A stretch of 64,000 bases of DNA from Sneathiella sp. P13V-1. Lineage in GTDB: Bacteria > Pseudomonadota > Alphaproteobacteria > Sneathiellales > Sneathiellaceae. Each line of letters begins with the position of its first letter. Position 1 is the first letter of the stretch. The position numbers and the translations under genes are program-made. Location: contig NZ_WYEU01000001.1 of NCBI RefSeq assembly GCF_015143595.1, positions 186,001 through 250,000 of the forward strand, given 5' to 3'. The notes below the pieces were generated by a model. It saw only the letters and a program-made list of their open reading frames with translations, was not told the DNA's origin and searched no databases. Of the stretch, positions 34,805-43,683 are shown piece after piece.

Positions 34805-35500
34805 ATGATAAAAAAACCCAACTGGCAAGATTTTGACCATATTGATGTCTGGATTTTCGATCTGGATAACACTCTGTATCCCTCCCACTGTGATCTGTTT
34901 GTACAGATGGACAAAAAGATGGGAGAGTTCGTTTCTCAATACCTTCAGGTTGAGTATGATGAAGCCAAGAAAATCCAGAAAGAATACTTTTCGGAATATG
35001 GGACGACCCTGAACGGACTTATGCATCGTCATGGAATGGATGCAGCGGCCTATCTTGAGTATGTGCATGATCTGGAGATTGATCATATCGAGCAAGATAT
35101 CAAACTTAATGAGGCACTAGACCAGTTAGACGGGCGAAAAGTAATTTTCACCAACGCCTCCGATGCCCATGCCCGAAACATTTCCAAACAGATCGGCATT
35201 GATCATCACTTCGATGATATTTTTGATATTCACCAGTCGGATTTTATTCCGAAACCGGAGATGTCGGTTTACAAAAAATTCTTGGAAGAATTCGATATTG
35301 ATCCGACTAAATCCGTTTTCTTTGAAGATATGGCAAAGAATCTCAAACCAGCGCATGATCTGGGAATGAAGACAGTATGGATCCCAAATAAAGCCCATTG
35401 GTCTCATGAACAGTCGGAAGGGGAACATATTCATTATGTTGCAGACGATTTATCTCAATGGCTTACAGATCTAGTAAGCGATAAACCAGCCAAAAGTTAG
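34805..35500 (+). CDS. Pyrimidine 5'-nucleotidase (HAD family)
   Basis: A 231-residue HAD-superfamily phosphatase. Motif I is DLDNTLYPS (nucleophile Asp and acid Asp), motif II FTNAS, motif III KPEMSVYKKF and motif IV FFEDMAKNL; the helical cap MGEFVSQYLQVEYDEAKKIQ matches the Sdt1/Phm8-like pyrimidine 5'-nucleotidases. It dephosphorylates pyrimidine nucleoside monophosphates. No strong ribosome-binding site is visible before ATG 34805. It is divergent from the cyclase and precedes dapD, the usual neighbour in related genomes. Confidence 0.87.
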   Translation: MIKKPNWQDFDHIDVWIFDLDNTLYPSHCDLFVQMDKKMGEFVSQYLQVEYDEAKKIQKEYFSEYGTTLNGLMHRHGMDAAAYLEYVHDLEIDHIEQDIKLNEALDQLDGRKVIFTNASDAHARNISKQIGIDHHFDDIFDIHQSDFIPKPEMSVYKKFLEEFDIDPTKSVFFEDMAKNLKPAHDLGMKTVWIPNKAHWSHEQSEGEHIHYVADDLSQWLTDLVSDKPAKS

Positions 35501-35587
35501 TATTTCAGCGGGATCGGCAGTTGACTTGCGGTCCCGTGTCGCTATGTTTTTGGGCAACATTTTACAAGAAAACCCCGAGGGAAAATA

Positions 35588-36433
35588 ATGAGCCTTTTCG
35601 AATTGCAACCGGTCGTCGAAAAAGCGTGGGATGATCGTGAGAATATCTCCACCGCGACCACAGGTGAAGTCCGCGATGCCGTGGCAGAAGCCCTGAACGC
35701 ATTGGACTGCGGCAGCGCACGTGTTGCCGAAAAAGTGGATGGTGACTGGCAGGTTAATCAGTGGCTAAAGAAAGCCGTTCTTCTTTCCTTCCGTCTCAAT
35801 GACATGGAAGCAATCGCAGGTGGCCCGGGAAACAACACAAACTGGTGGGACAAGGTTCCAAGCAAGTTTGAAGGCTGGAGCGACACAGAGTTCAAAGAAG
35901 CTGGTTTCCGTGCAGTTCCAGGCACAATCGTTCGTCGCAGCGCTTATATCGCGCCAAGTGTTGTCCTGATGCCAAGCTTTGTAAATCTTGGCGCCTATGT
36001 GGACAGTGGTACCATGGTTGATACATGGGCAACTGTTGGCTCCTGCGCGCAGATCGGTAAAAACGTTCACCTCTCTGGTGGTGTTGGTATCGGTGGTGTT
36101 CTCGAACCACTTCAGGCTGGCCCGGTTATCATTGAAGACAACTGCTTCATTGGCGCCCGTTCTGAAGTTGTGGAAGGCGTGGTCGTTGAAACTGGTGCTG
36201 TGCTTTCCATGGGTGTATTCATCGGCGCTTCCACAAAAATCGTGAACCGCGAAACGGGTGAAATCCATATCGGCCGTGTTCCGGCCTACTCCGTTGTGGT
36301 TCCAGGTAGCCTGCCAGGCAAACCACTTCCAAATGGAGAGCCAGGACCAAGCCTCTACTGTGCGGTTATCGTTAAAACAGTGGACGAGCAGACACGTGCA
36401 AAAACAGATATCAACGATCTGCTGCGTGACTAA
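35588..36433 (+). CDS. dapD: 2,3,4,5-tetrahydropyridine-2,6-dicarboxylate N-succinyltransferase
   Basis: A 281-residue left-handed beta-helix acyltransferase of the succinylase branch of lysine/meso-diaminopimelate synthesis. The hexapeptide region (about 115-240) reads [54 protein letters not shown] and [18 protein letters not shown] precedes the start. The partner dapE lies about 1 kb downstream, separated by a convergent transporter gene. Its terminator lies inside that transporter's coding end. Confidence 0.96.
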   Translation: MSLFELQPVVEKAWDDRENISTATTGEVRDAVAEALNALDCGSARVAEKVDGDWQVNQWLKKAVLLSFRLNDMEAIAGGPGNNTNWWDKVPSKFEGWSDTEFKEAGFRAVPGTIVRRSAYIAPSVVLMPSFVNLGAYVDSGTMVDTWATVGSCAQIGKNVHLSGGVGIGGVLEPLQAGPVIIEDNCFIGARSEVVEGVVVETGAVLSMGVFIGASTKIVNRETGEIHIGRVPAYSVVVPGSLPGKPLPNGEPGPSLYCAVIVKTVDEQTRAKTDINDLLRD

Positions 36434-37353
36434 GGCGCCGAAACGTTTTGATCTTCAGGCTCGCCTTTCGGGGCGGGCCTTTTTTTATTCTCGCGGTAAA
36501 CCATATAGAGGCCGCTTAACAAGATAACTCCGACACCAATCCAGACATGCTGCCCTGGAATTTCATCAAAGAAGAACATGCCAAACAATACCGCCCAAAG
36601 AAGGCCAGAATATTCAAACGGCGTGATGACACCCACTTCGCCAATGGTAAAGGCACGGACGATAAAGAAGTTCCCCGCCAATGACAAAAGCGCCATCAAG
36701 CCAACAACCGCAACATGTTCCAGCGGGATCGGCTTCCAGACAAACGGAACAATGACGCCTGTAAAAATGGCCGTCCAGAAGGTTACATAGAAGACAATTG
36801 TAAATGTCTTATCCGTTTGTCCAAGCCAGCGGCTTGCCAGCATCAGGAAAGAATAACAAAGGCTGGATCCCAAAACCAGAAATGCCGCGGGGTTAAAAAT
36901 ACTGCTGGTGGGTTGCATCACATAGAGAACACCGCAAAAACCAACAATGATAGCTCCCCACCGGTGAATACCCACCTGCTCCTTAAATAACGGAACAGAA
37001 ATTGCTGTCATCACAAAGGGGGAGATAAAGAAAATCACCGTCGCTTCGGCGATGGGCATACTTTGCAAGGCGCTGAAGAACAGGGCTGGCGCCCAAAATC
37101 CAAAAAAACCCCGAATACCGTGTGCGGCAAAGCGTTTCGTCTTAATCAGATCAATACCGCCCATAAACGGCATTAGCGTAGACAGGATCACGAAATTGAT
37201 ACAGGCGCGGATAAACAGGATCTGAAATACGGAATAGTCTGCCTCCACCAACCACTTCGCCACCGCGTCCATTGAGGACAGCATGAAAATGGCCGCACTG
37301 ATAAACAGAATACCATGCAGATTATTACTCTGTACGCCAATTGGGGATGACAT
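36430..37353 (-). CDS. DMT-superfamily (EamA) transporter
   Basis: A 307-residue inner-membrane protein with ten hydrophobic helices in two EamA repeats (for example [20 protein letters not shown] in the first and [20 protein letters not shown] in the second). EamA carriers export metabolites or amino acids; the substrate is not predictable. The C-terminal tail ([16 protein letters not shown]) is cytoplasmic and its codons hold the dapD terminator. The stop overlaps the dapD stop by four bases. Confidence 0.88.
   Translation of the reverse strand: MSSPIGVQSNNLHGILFISAAIFMLSSMDAVAKWLVEADYSVFQILFIRACINFVILSTLMPFMGGIDLIKTKRFAAHGIRGFFGFWAPALFFSALQSMPIAEATVIFFISPFVMTAISVPLFKEQVGIHRWGAIIVGFCGVLYVMQPTSSIFNPAAFLVLGSSLCYSFLMLASRWLGQTDKTFTIVFYVTFWTAIFTGVIVPFVWKPIPLEHVAVVGLMALLSLAGNFFIVRAFTIGEVGVITPFEYSGLLWAVLFGMFFFDEIPGQHVWIGVGVILLSGLYMVYRENKKRPAPKGEPEDQNVSAP
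36457..36486 (+). terminator. dapD terminator lying within the 3' end of the convergent transporter gene
   Basis: Stem AGGCTCGCC (36457-36465) pairs with GGCGGGCCT (36472-36480), with one G-U pair and loop TTTCGG, followed by a T run to 36486. It starts 24 bases after the dapD stop but lies in the last 20 codons of the opposing DMT gene. Confidence 0.83.
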
Positions 37354-37479
37354 CGCAGTGACTTTCGAAAGGAGGGATTTGATCCGGTGAGTAATTCCAC
37401 TTCTACATAGATGATTTATATAGTCAAGAATATTGCCCTAACGCCATTGACCGAAGCCATTGAGGGGAGTAACACTCAA

Positions 37480-38655
37480 ATGATGAGTTACCTTGATGAT
37501 ATAGATGAAGTGACCCTGACGCAGGATCTTATCCGCTGTCCGAGTGTCACCCCAAAAGATGCCGGTGCCCTTGATGTCTTACAGGCGGCTCTTGAAAAGC
37601 TCGGCTTCAAATGTCAGCGCCTTGTCTTCTCGGATGAGAACACGCCTGACGTTGATAATTTGTATGCGCGCTACGGCACAGAAGCGCCAAACTTCTGTTT
37701 TGCAGGACATACAGATGTTGTCCCGCCCGGCGAGCTGAGCGAGTGGTCAGTTGATCCATTTGGCTCCATCATCAAGGATGGCATGTTAATCGGCCGCGGC
37801 GCAGCTGATATGAAAGCGGCCATCGCCTGCTTTGCTGCCGCTGCCCAGCGGGTCATTAAAGCCAAAGATGGAAAGATCCCAGGCTCCATCAGTTTCCTGA
37901 TTACAGGTGATGAGGAAGGCCCCGCCATCAACGGCACCCGCAAAGTGCTGGAGTGGATGGCCGAAAATGGGGAGCGGATTGATCATTGTATCGTTGGGGA
38001 ACCCACCAATCCAAATCAGCTGGGTGAGATGGTGAAAATCGGGCGCCGTGGATCCTTTACCGGATATCTTACCGCCCTTGGAACGGAAGGCCACGTTGCT
38101 TACCCTCATCTTGCGGACAACCCAATTCCGCACCTTGTGGCAATGATGTCTGCTCTGGATCATTTAGTGCTGGATCAGGGAAGCGAGCATTTTCAGGCAA
38201 GCAACCTTGAATTTACCACCATTGATGTGGGCAACCCGGCGACGAATGTGATTCCACAGTCTGCGAAAACAACCTTCAACATCCGCTTCAATACGCATCA
38301 CAGTTTGGATGGGTTGGACCGCTTGATCCGGGAAACACTTGATAAAGTGGCCGAGGAAAGAGGCGCGAAATATCATCTGGATGCTCAGAAAAATTCTGAA
38401 CCGTTCCTGACGGAAGAAGGCGATTTCAGCCATCTGATTGCCGCTTCTATTGAAAAACACAGCGGTCAAAAACCCGTAATGTCGACAACCGGCGGGACGT
38501 CAGATGCACGCTTTATCAAGAATTACTGCCCTGTAGCGGAGTTTGGGTTAATCAGCCAAACCATGCATAAAATTGATGAACAGGTTGCCGTTGCAGATAT
38601 CAATGCACTCGCCAATATATATGAAAGTGTTCTAGACGGATATTTTGGCGACTAA
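37480..38655 (+). CDS. dapE: Succinyl-diaminopimelate desuccinylase
   Basis: A 391-residue M20 metalloenzyme releasing succinate to give LL-diaminopimelate. Zinc ligands and catalytic residues appear in order: [36 protein letters not shown] (catalytic Glu then metal Glu), [12 protein letters not shown] and the C-terminal H in [17 protein letters not shown] eleven bases upstream favours ATG 37480; an in-frame ATG at 37411 adds nonhomologous residues. It is followed directly by a small membrane protein gene. Confidence 0.95.
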   Translation: MMSYLDDIDEVTLTQDLIRCPSVTPKDAGALDVLQAALEKLGFKCQRLVFSDENTPDVDNLYARYGTEAPNFCFAGHTDVVPPGELSEWSVDPFGSIIKDGMLIGRGAADMKAAIACFAAAAQRVIKAKDGKIPGSISFLITGDEEGPAINGTRKVLEWMAENGERIDHCIVGEPTNPNQLGEMVKIGRRGSFTGYLTALGTEGHVAYPHLADNPIPHLVAMMSALDHLVLDQGSEHFQASNLEFTTIDVGNPATNVIPQSAKTTFNIRFNTHHSLDGLDRLIRETLDKVAEERGAKYHLDAQKNSEPFLTEEGDFSHLIAASIEKHSGQKPVMSTTGGTSDARFIKNYCPVAEFGLISQTMHKIDEQVAVADINALANIYESVLDGYFGD

Positions 38656-38656
38656 C

Positions 38657-39238
38657 ATGACGCGATGGCAGGAAATTCAATATGCCCTTCAAGGCTGTTT
38701 CAGAATTCTGAAGCGAGACAAAAGCGCGAATGAGTATTTCAACTTAAGCGCCGATGGCTTTTGGTTTTCCTTTATCGCAATTCCAATCATGCTGGGCTTA
38801 AACTTTATTGGAAAATCCATGGAGTTTAACCTGGCAGGCCTGGAACATGTTGGCGTTGCTGAAACATTTGGCTTTGCCGCGTCCATCTTGCCCAGTATCT
38901 TCCTCTTTTTCTGCGGAATGCTAATCATTACCAGATCGATGGGTCTGTCCGGTGCGCTTCCAAGTTTCATTATTATCTACAATTGGGCACAACTAGCCGT
39001 CTATGTGGTTTGGACTGTTTTATCTACAGTCACGCTTACAGTGCTCGGAACTGAAGGCAACAGTGTCTTAGGATTACTGTTCTTCTTTGGAAGTTATTTC
39101 TACCTTTATATGGTGATCCGTTTTGCCTTGCCTGTTGATCCCGCAGCTGCGATGGGTATCTGCTTTATGGAGTTCGCCATTGCAATCCTGATCAACATGG
39201 CTGCGATCCAGATTTTCCTAAAACCTGCCGTTCAGTAA
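38657..39238 (+). CDS. Predicted inner-membrane protein of unknown function
   Basis: A 193-residue protein with about five transmembrane segments (near 35-50, 72-93, 101-125, 138-160, 168-188) after a short amphipathic N-terminus. No motif ties it firmly to a family; the layout is Yip1-like. ATG 38657 is two bases after the dapE stop; a TTG at 38645 is an alternative start. The close spacing implies co-transcription with dapE. Its 3' end overlaps the convergent truA by seven bases. Confidence 0.7.
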   Translation: MTRWQEIQYALQGCFRILKRDKSANEYFNLSADGFWFSFIAIPIMLGLNFIGKSMEFNLAGLEHVGVAETFGFAASILPSIFLFFCGMLIITRSMGLSGALPSFIIIYNWAQLAVYVVWTVLSTVTLTVLGTEGNSVLGLLFFFGSYFYLYMVIRFALPVDPAAAMGICFMEFAIAILINMAAIQIFLKPAVQ

Positions 39239-39969
39239 TCAACGTCGGTTAGATACAATCCATAAGGTGGTGCATTTGGGCCGCCGCGCTGACGATCACG
39301 AGCTTCTTTTGCATCCAGAAAATCCTGCTCTGACCACTGACCCATGCCCACCAAAGACAGACTACCAACCATTGCGCGCACCTGATTGTGCAAGAATGAC
39401 GGCGCAGAAACCCGCACCTGAATTTCCTCGTCTTCGCGGTTCACATCAAGTCGTGACAAGGTTTTTACCGGACTGTTCGACTGACATGCCGCCGCCCGGA
39501 AAGTGGAAAAATCATGTTTCCCTACCAGATGCTGCGCCACTTTATGCATCAATTCATGATCCAGATCCTGATGCACATGCCAGGCATAACCACGGTCCAA
39601 CGTCAGGCGTGCTGGGCGATTAATAATGCGATAGAGATAATGCCGCGCGGTTGCCGAAAACCGGGCGTTAAACTCATCATCTACCAATTCCGCTTCTACA
39701 ATCGCCACTTTTGCTGGTTTCGTATGTTGGTTGATAGCATTTCGAACAGTGCGCGTAGAATGATCTTTCGTCAGGTCAAAACTGGCCACCTGCCCCAAGG
39801 CGTGAACCCCTGCATCGGTGCGCCCGGCCCCTTGAATACGGACATCTTCACCGGTGAATTTAAAGATGGCTTCTTCAATATGCTGTTGAACCGAAGGACC
39901 ATTTGTCTGCCGTTGCCAGCCGACAAGTCCCGTTCCATCATATTCAATGGTCACCTTATAGCGTGGCAT
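39232..39969 (-). CDS. truA: tRNA pseudouridine(38-40) synthase
   Basis: A 245-residue TruA with catalytic D52 in GAGRTDAGVHALGQVA, the N-terminal EYDGTGLVGWQRQ, the ARFSATARHYLYRI segment and the C-terminal FLHNQVRAMVGSL. It isomerises uridines 38-40 in tRNA anticodon arms. The start codon overlaps the fmt stop by one base, giving a def-fmt-truA operon. Confidence 0.96.
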   Translation of the reverse strand: MPRYKVTIEYDGTGLVGWQRQTNGPSVQQHIEEAIFKFTGEDVRIQGAGRTDAGVHALGQVASFDLTKDHSTRTVRNAINQHTKPAKVAIVEAELVDDEFNARFSATARHYLYRIINRPARLTLDRGYAWHVHQDLDHELMHKVAQHLVGKHDFSTFRAAACQSNSPVKTLSRLDVNREDEEIQVRVSAPSFLHNQVRAMVGSLSLVGMGQWSEQDFLDAKEARDRQRGGPNAPPYGLYLTDVDY

Positions 39970-40892
39970 TACTCAAGAACCTCACCGGCTTTCAGCGGAT
40001 ATCCGTTAAGAAACGTTTTGGTATCCATTGGGGATTTTCCAGCACGCTGCAACAATGTCAGCTTTAGCGCGCCCTCCCCGCAAGCCACGGTCAGTTGATC
40101 ATCGACCAAGGAGCCCGGGGCTCCCGAGCCCTCCACAACTTCCACATTCAACAACTTGACCCGCGTACCGTCTTTTTCAAAATATGCACCCGGGAACGGG
40201 CTTAGCCCGCGAATATGGCAGCTGAGCTCTTCCGCACTCTTCCGCCAGTCAATCTTGGCTTCTGCCTTGTCGATTTTCTTGGCGTAAGTCACACCTTCGT
40301 CGGGTTGCACTTGCGGGTCTGCATCTGCTGTTCCGATAACAGGAAGTGTTTCCAGCAACAAATTTGCGCCAAGCTCCGCCAGATCATCATGAAGGCTACC
40401 TGCTGTCGTATCCGCATGAATAGGTGTGCGGGCTTCCGACAAGACATCCCCGGTATCCAGGCCTTCCGCCATTTGCATGATGCCAACACCGGTCTCCCGA
40501 TCACCTGCCATGATCGCCCGCTGGATCGGCGCCGCACCGCGCCAGCGTGGCAGCAAGGACGCGTGAATGTTAAGGCATCCATATTTTGGGGCATCAAGAA
40601 TGGCTTTTGGAAGTAATAATCCATAGGCCACAACAATCGCGGCATCCAAATTCAAATTGGTGAAATAAGCCTGCTCTTGCTCGTCTTTTAAAGAAAGCGG
40701 GGTGCGGACCTCAATGCCATTTTCTTCTGCCAATTTGTGGACAGGTGTAGGCCGCAATGACTTACCCCGCCCTGCGCGTCTTGGCGGCTGTGAATAGACA
40801 CAAACGATTTCATGCTCAGAGTTAAGCAGTGCTTGAAGAACTGTGCAGGAGAAATCGGGCGTCCCCATAAACGCCAGCCGAAGACCTGACAT
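39969..40892 (-). CDS. fmt: Methionyl-tRNA formyltransferase
   Basis: A 307-residue enzyme that formylates initiator Met-tRNA with 10-formyl-tetrahydrofolate. The formyltransferase core has FMGTPDFSCTVLQAL, SQPPRRAGRGK, the catalytic NIHASLLPRWRGAAPIQ and GDRETGVGIMQM; a C-terminal OB-like domain follows from about 205. It starts five bases after def, the classic def-fmt pairing. Confidence 0.96.
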   Translation of the reverse strand: MSGLRLAFMGTPDFSCTVLQALLNSEHEIVCVYSQPPRRAGRGKSLRPTPVHKLAEENGIEVRTPLSLKDEQEQAYFTNLNLDAAIVVAYGLLLPKAILDAPKYGCLNIHASLLPRWRGAAPIQRAIMAGDRETGVGIMQMAEGLDTGDVLSEARTPIHADTTAGSLHDDLAELGANLLLETLPVIGTADADPQVQPDEGVTYAKKIDKAEAKIDWRKSAEELSCHIRGLSPFPGAYFEKDGTRVKLLNVEVVEGSGAPGSLVDDQLTVACGEGALKLTLLQRAGKSPMDTKTFLNGYPLKAGEVLE

Positions 40893-40897
40893 CGGAT

Positions 40898-41419
40898 TTA
40901 GCTCGCCTGTTTTTTCTGTTTAAGAAGTTTACGAAGGATCATGTTGCGTTTCAGCGCGGAGAGATGATCTACAAACAGAATACCATCCAGATGGTCAATC
41001 TCATGCTGAATACAGGTCGCAAGCAGACTATCCGCGTGTAGTTCCTGTTTATTCCCGTCAACATCCAGATAACTTACTTTGATCTCTGCCGGGCGAACCA
41101 CATCTGCGTAATGGGCAGGCACGGACAAGCAACCTTCCTCATAAACGCTGTCATCGTCAGATACCCAGGTAATTTCAGGATTGATGATGGCAATCGGCTG
41201 CGGCTTGTTTCCTTCGTCGTTTTTACCAACGATATCGACAACCAGAACCCGTTTTTGCACGCCAACCTGAATGGCTGCCAGACCAATACCCGGCGCGGCA
41301 TACATGGTTTCGAACATATCGTCCACCAGCTTGCGAATTTCATCGTTCACCTCAGCGACAGGTTCTGAAATTGTCTTGAGGAAGGGATCCGGGGCTGTGA
41401 TAATCGGCAAAAGGGCCAT
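40898..41419 (-). CDS. def: Peptide deformylase
   Basis: A 173-residue metallohydrolase removing the N-formyl group from nascent chains. All three signatures are present: GIGLAAIQVG (44-53), EEGCLSVP (metal-binding Cys) and QHEIDHLDG (two metal-binding His plus catalytic Glu). It is the first gene of the def-fmt-truA operon and divergent from rmuC. Confidence 0.97.
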   Translation of the reverse strand: MALLPIITAPDPFLKTISEPVAEVNDEIRKLVDDMFETMYAAPGIGLAAIQVGVQKRVLVVDIVGKNDEGNKPQPIAIINPEITWVSDDDSVYEEGCLSVPAHYADVVRPAEIKVSYLDVDGNKQELHADSLLATCIQHEIDHLDGILFVDHLSALKRNMILRKLLKQKKQAS

Positions 41420-41541
41420 GGTCTAAACTAAATCCAACAGTTAAAATGGTTCTTAAATAAAGTCACACAGTAGGTATTACTCCGCGGCTAAAAGGTCAAG
41501 ATTAATGCGGATAATCCAATATAGGGGCAGGGGTTTCTTTG

Positions 41542-42747
41542 ATGGAATATGTATTGATCGGTCTGGTGGTTATTCTGGCTATCGCGGTTGGTCTGGCGAT
41601 CTTAAAGATTTCCAAGTCAGAGCAGATGATCCAAAACGCCACTACGAACAGTGAAAACCTGACCCGGCTTACTGAAACCCTCTTAAATCAGCAAGCGCAA
41701 CTTGAAGGTCAGTTGAAACAAATGTCATCTGATGGTGCGACAGGCCAAAGTGAAATTAACAAGACGCTGGCGGAACGGTTGGATGCCGTCTCCAAACGCC
41801 TGGGGGACAGTCTGGCCGAAAACACCGACAAAACCAGTCGCACGCTTGCGGAACGGCTCGATAAAGTCTCTCAGCTATTGGGGGAAAATCTGACCCAATC
41901 TACTGAGAAAACAAATAAATCCTTAAGTGACTTGCAAGAAAGACTGGCCGTCATCGACAAAGCGCAGGCGAACCTGACTGACCTGTCCACGCAAGTTGTG
42001 GGTTTGCAGGATATTCTTGCCAATAAACAGGCACGCGGCGCTTTTGGCGAAATTCAGCTCAATGACCTCGTTTCCGCCGCGTTGCCACCGTCGGCATATG
42101 ATTTTCAGGTGACACTTGAAAATGGCCGCCGTGCTGACTGCCTTATTCGCCTTCCAAACCCGCCTGGCCCCATTGTGGTAGACGCCAAATTTCCGCTGGA
42201 AAGTTATCACCTACTCCGGAACGCTGAGGATGACAGTGCACTCAACAATGCAAAGCGGGCCTTTATTACGGCCATGACCAAACACATCACTGATATCAGT
42301 GAAAAATACATCATCGATGGGGAAACCGCAGAATCGGCGCTACTATTCCTGCCCTCCGAAGCTGTCTACGCGGAACTTCATGCGAACTTCCCCCAGATAT
42401 TGCAAAAATCATATGAGGCCCGCGTTTGGATCGTCTCCCCGACGACGCTGATGGCAACGCTAAACACTGTTCGCGCGGTTCTTAAAGACAGCCAAATGCG
42501 AGAACAGGCCGGAGTTATTCAGAAAGAGGTTGGTGTTCTTTTGAAAGATGTGGATCGGCTTGATAAACGTGTGGACAATCTATCCCGTCACTTTGCGCAA
42601 GCGTCCAAGGACATCGCTGATATCGAAACATCCAGCCGAAAAATTGTCAGCCGCGGTGAGAAAATAGAAGACCTGCAGCTCGGCGAAGACACCTCTGACG
42701 AGGAATTACTTTCTTCTCCGCCTGATATGCTGAGCGGTTCTAGGTAA
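41542..42747 (+). CDS. rmuC: DNA recombination protein RmuC
   Basis: A 401-residue RmuC homologue: an N-terminal membrane anchor ([19 protein letters not shown]), a long coiled coil (about 30-160), and a PD-(D/E)XK nuclease-like domain with [24 protein letters not shown] and [12 protein letters not shown]. In E. coli RmuC limits inversion at short inverted repeats. An in-frame TTG immediately precedes the ATG. The last eight bases overlap recR on the other strand. Confidence 0.92.
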   Translation: MEYVLIGLVVILAIAVGLAILKISKSEQMIQNATTNSENLTRLTETLLNQQAQLEGQLKQMSSDGATGQSEINKTLAERLDAVSKRLGDSLAENTDKTSRTLAERLDKVSQLLGENLTQSTEKTNKSLSDLQERLAVIDKAQANLTDLSTQVVGLQDILANKQARGAFGEIQLNDLVSAALPPSAYDFQVTLENGRRADCLIRLPNPPGPIVVDAKFPLESYHLLRNAEDDSALNNAKRAFITAMTKHITDISEKYIIDGETAESALLFLPSEAVYAELHANFPQILQKSYEARVWIVSPTTLMATLNTVRAVLKDSQMREQAGVIQKEVGVLLKDVDRLDKRVDNLSRHFAQASKDIADIETSSRKIVSRGEKIEDLQLGEDTSDEELLSSPPDMLSGSR

Positions 42748-43336
42748 GGCTTCGGCGAGATTTAAGCGCCGTCGCGAGGGTGCCATCATCCAGATAATCA
42801 AGCTCCCCACCGACCGGGACACCATGGGCTAGATGGCTCACTTTTGCAGGATTTTCCTCCAGTCGATCGGTCAGATAGTGGGCTGTTGTCTGCCCGTCTA
42901 CCGTGGCATTTAGGGCAATGATCACTTCCTGAACATTGTCCGCCTGGACCCGCTCCAAAAGCTCCTCAACGCGAAGCTCTTCCGGCCCCACACCATCCAA
43001 TGGGGACAAGGTGCCCCCCAATACATGATACTGACCATTAAAAGCCCCGGCCCGTTCCAGCGCCCAAAGGTCGGACACATCCTCAACCACGCATATGGTG
43101 GTTATATCCCGCGATCCGTCAAGGCAGATGGCACAGGGGTCTGAGGTGTCCAGATTTCCACAAACGCTGCAGCTCTTTACATGTTCAGCAGCAGACGACA
43201 TGGCATTTCCCAAAGGCACCAGCAAGGTTTCCCGGTTTTTAATAAGATGCAGCGCCGCCCGCCTTGCAGACCGCGCACCCAACCCGGGGATTTTTGACAT
43301 CAACTGAACCAGCTGATCAATTTCGGAATTTGCCAT
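42740..43336 (-). CDS. recR: Recombination protein RecR
   Basis: A 198-residue RecR with helix-hairpin-helix [17 protein letters not shown], the four-cysteine zinc finger [16 protein letters not shown] and a Toprim domain ([20 protein letters not shown] through [18 protein letters not shown]). It works with RecF/RecO to load RecA at gaps. It is the third gene of dnaX-ybaB-recR, ten bases after ybaB. Confidence 0.96.
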   Translation of the reverse strand: MANSEIDQLVQLMSKIPGLGARSARRAALHLIKNRETLLVPLGNAMSSAAEHVKSCSVCGNLDTSDPCAICLDGSRDITTICVVEDVSDLWALERAGAFNGQYHVLGGTLSPLDGVGPEELRVEELLERVQADNVQEVIIALNATVDGQTTAHYLTDRLEENPAKVSHLAHGVPVGGELDYLDDGTLATALKSRRSLT

Positions 43337-43346
43337 GTATTAAGCC

Positions 43347-43670
43347 TTAGAATGGCATCTGCATGCCAGGTGGCAGATCCAGGCCACCGGTCATTTCTTT
43401 CATCTGTGCTTGTGTATAGGCTTCAACTTTCGCCCGCGCATCAGCATGCGCCGCCTTGATCAGATCCTCCAGCATTTCTGCTTCTTCCGGATCAATGAGC
43501 TTTGGATCTACGGTAAGGCCTTTCATATCCCCTTTGCCGTTCAAGGTCACCGTCACCATACCGGCGCCAGCTTCACCCGTCAGCTCATGGGTTTCCAGTT
43601 CCTTCTGCATCTCAGCCATCTTGGCCTGCATCTGTTTGGCCTGCTTCATCAGGTTGCCGAGATTTTTCAT
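43347..43670 (-). CDS. YbaB/EbfC nucleoid-associated protein
   Basis: A 107-residue DNA-binding protein with the N-terminal helix [20 protein letters not shown], the central [21 protein letters not shown] sheet and C-terminal Met/Gly/Pro-rich tail ([13 protein letters not shown]). GGAGAAAG precedes the start. It lies 13 bases after dnaX and ten before recR, the conserved order. Confidence 0.94.
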   Translation of the reverse strand: MKNLGNLMKQAKQMQAKMAEMQKELETHELTGEAGAGMVTVTLNGKGDMKGLTVDPKLIDPEEAEMLEDLIKAAHADARAKVEAYTQAQMKEMTGGLDLPPGMQMPF

Positions 43671-43683
43671 TTAGCTTTCTCCA

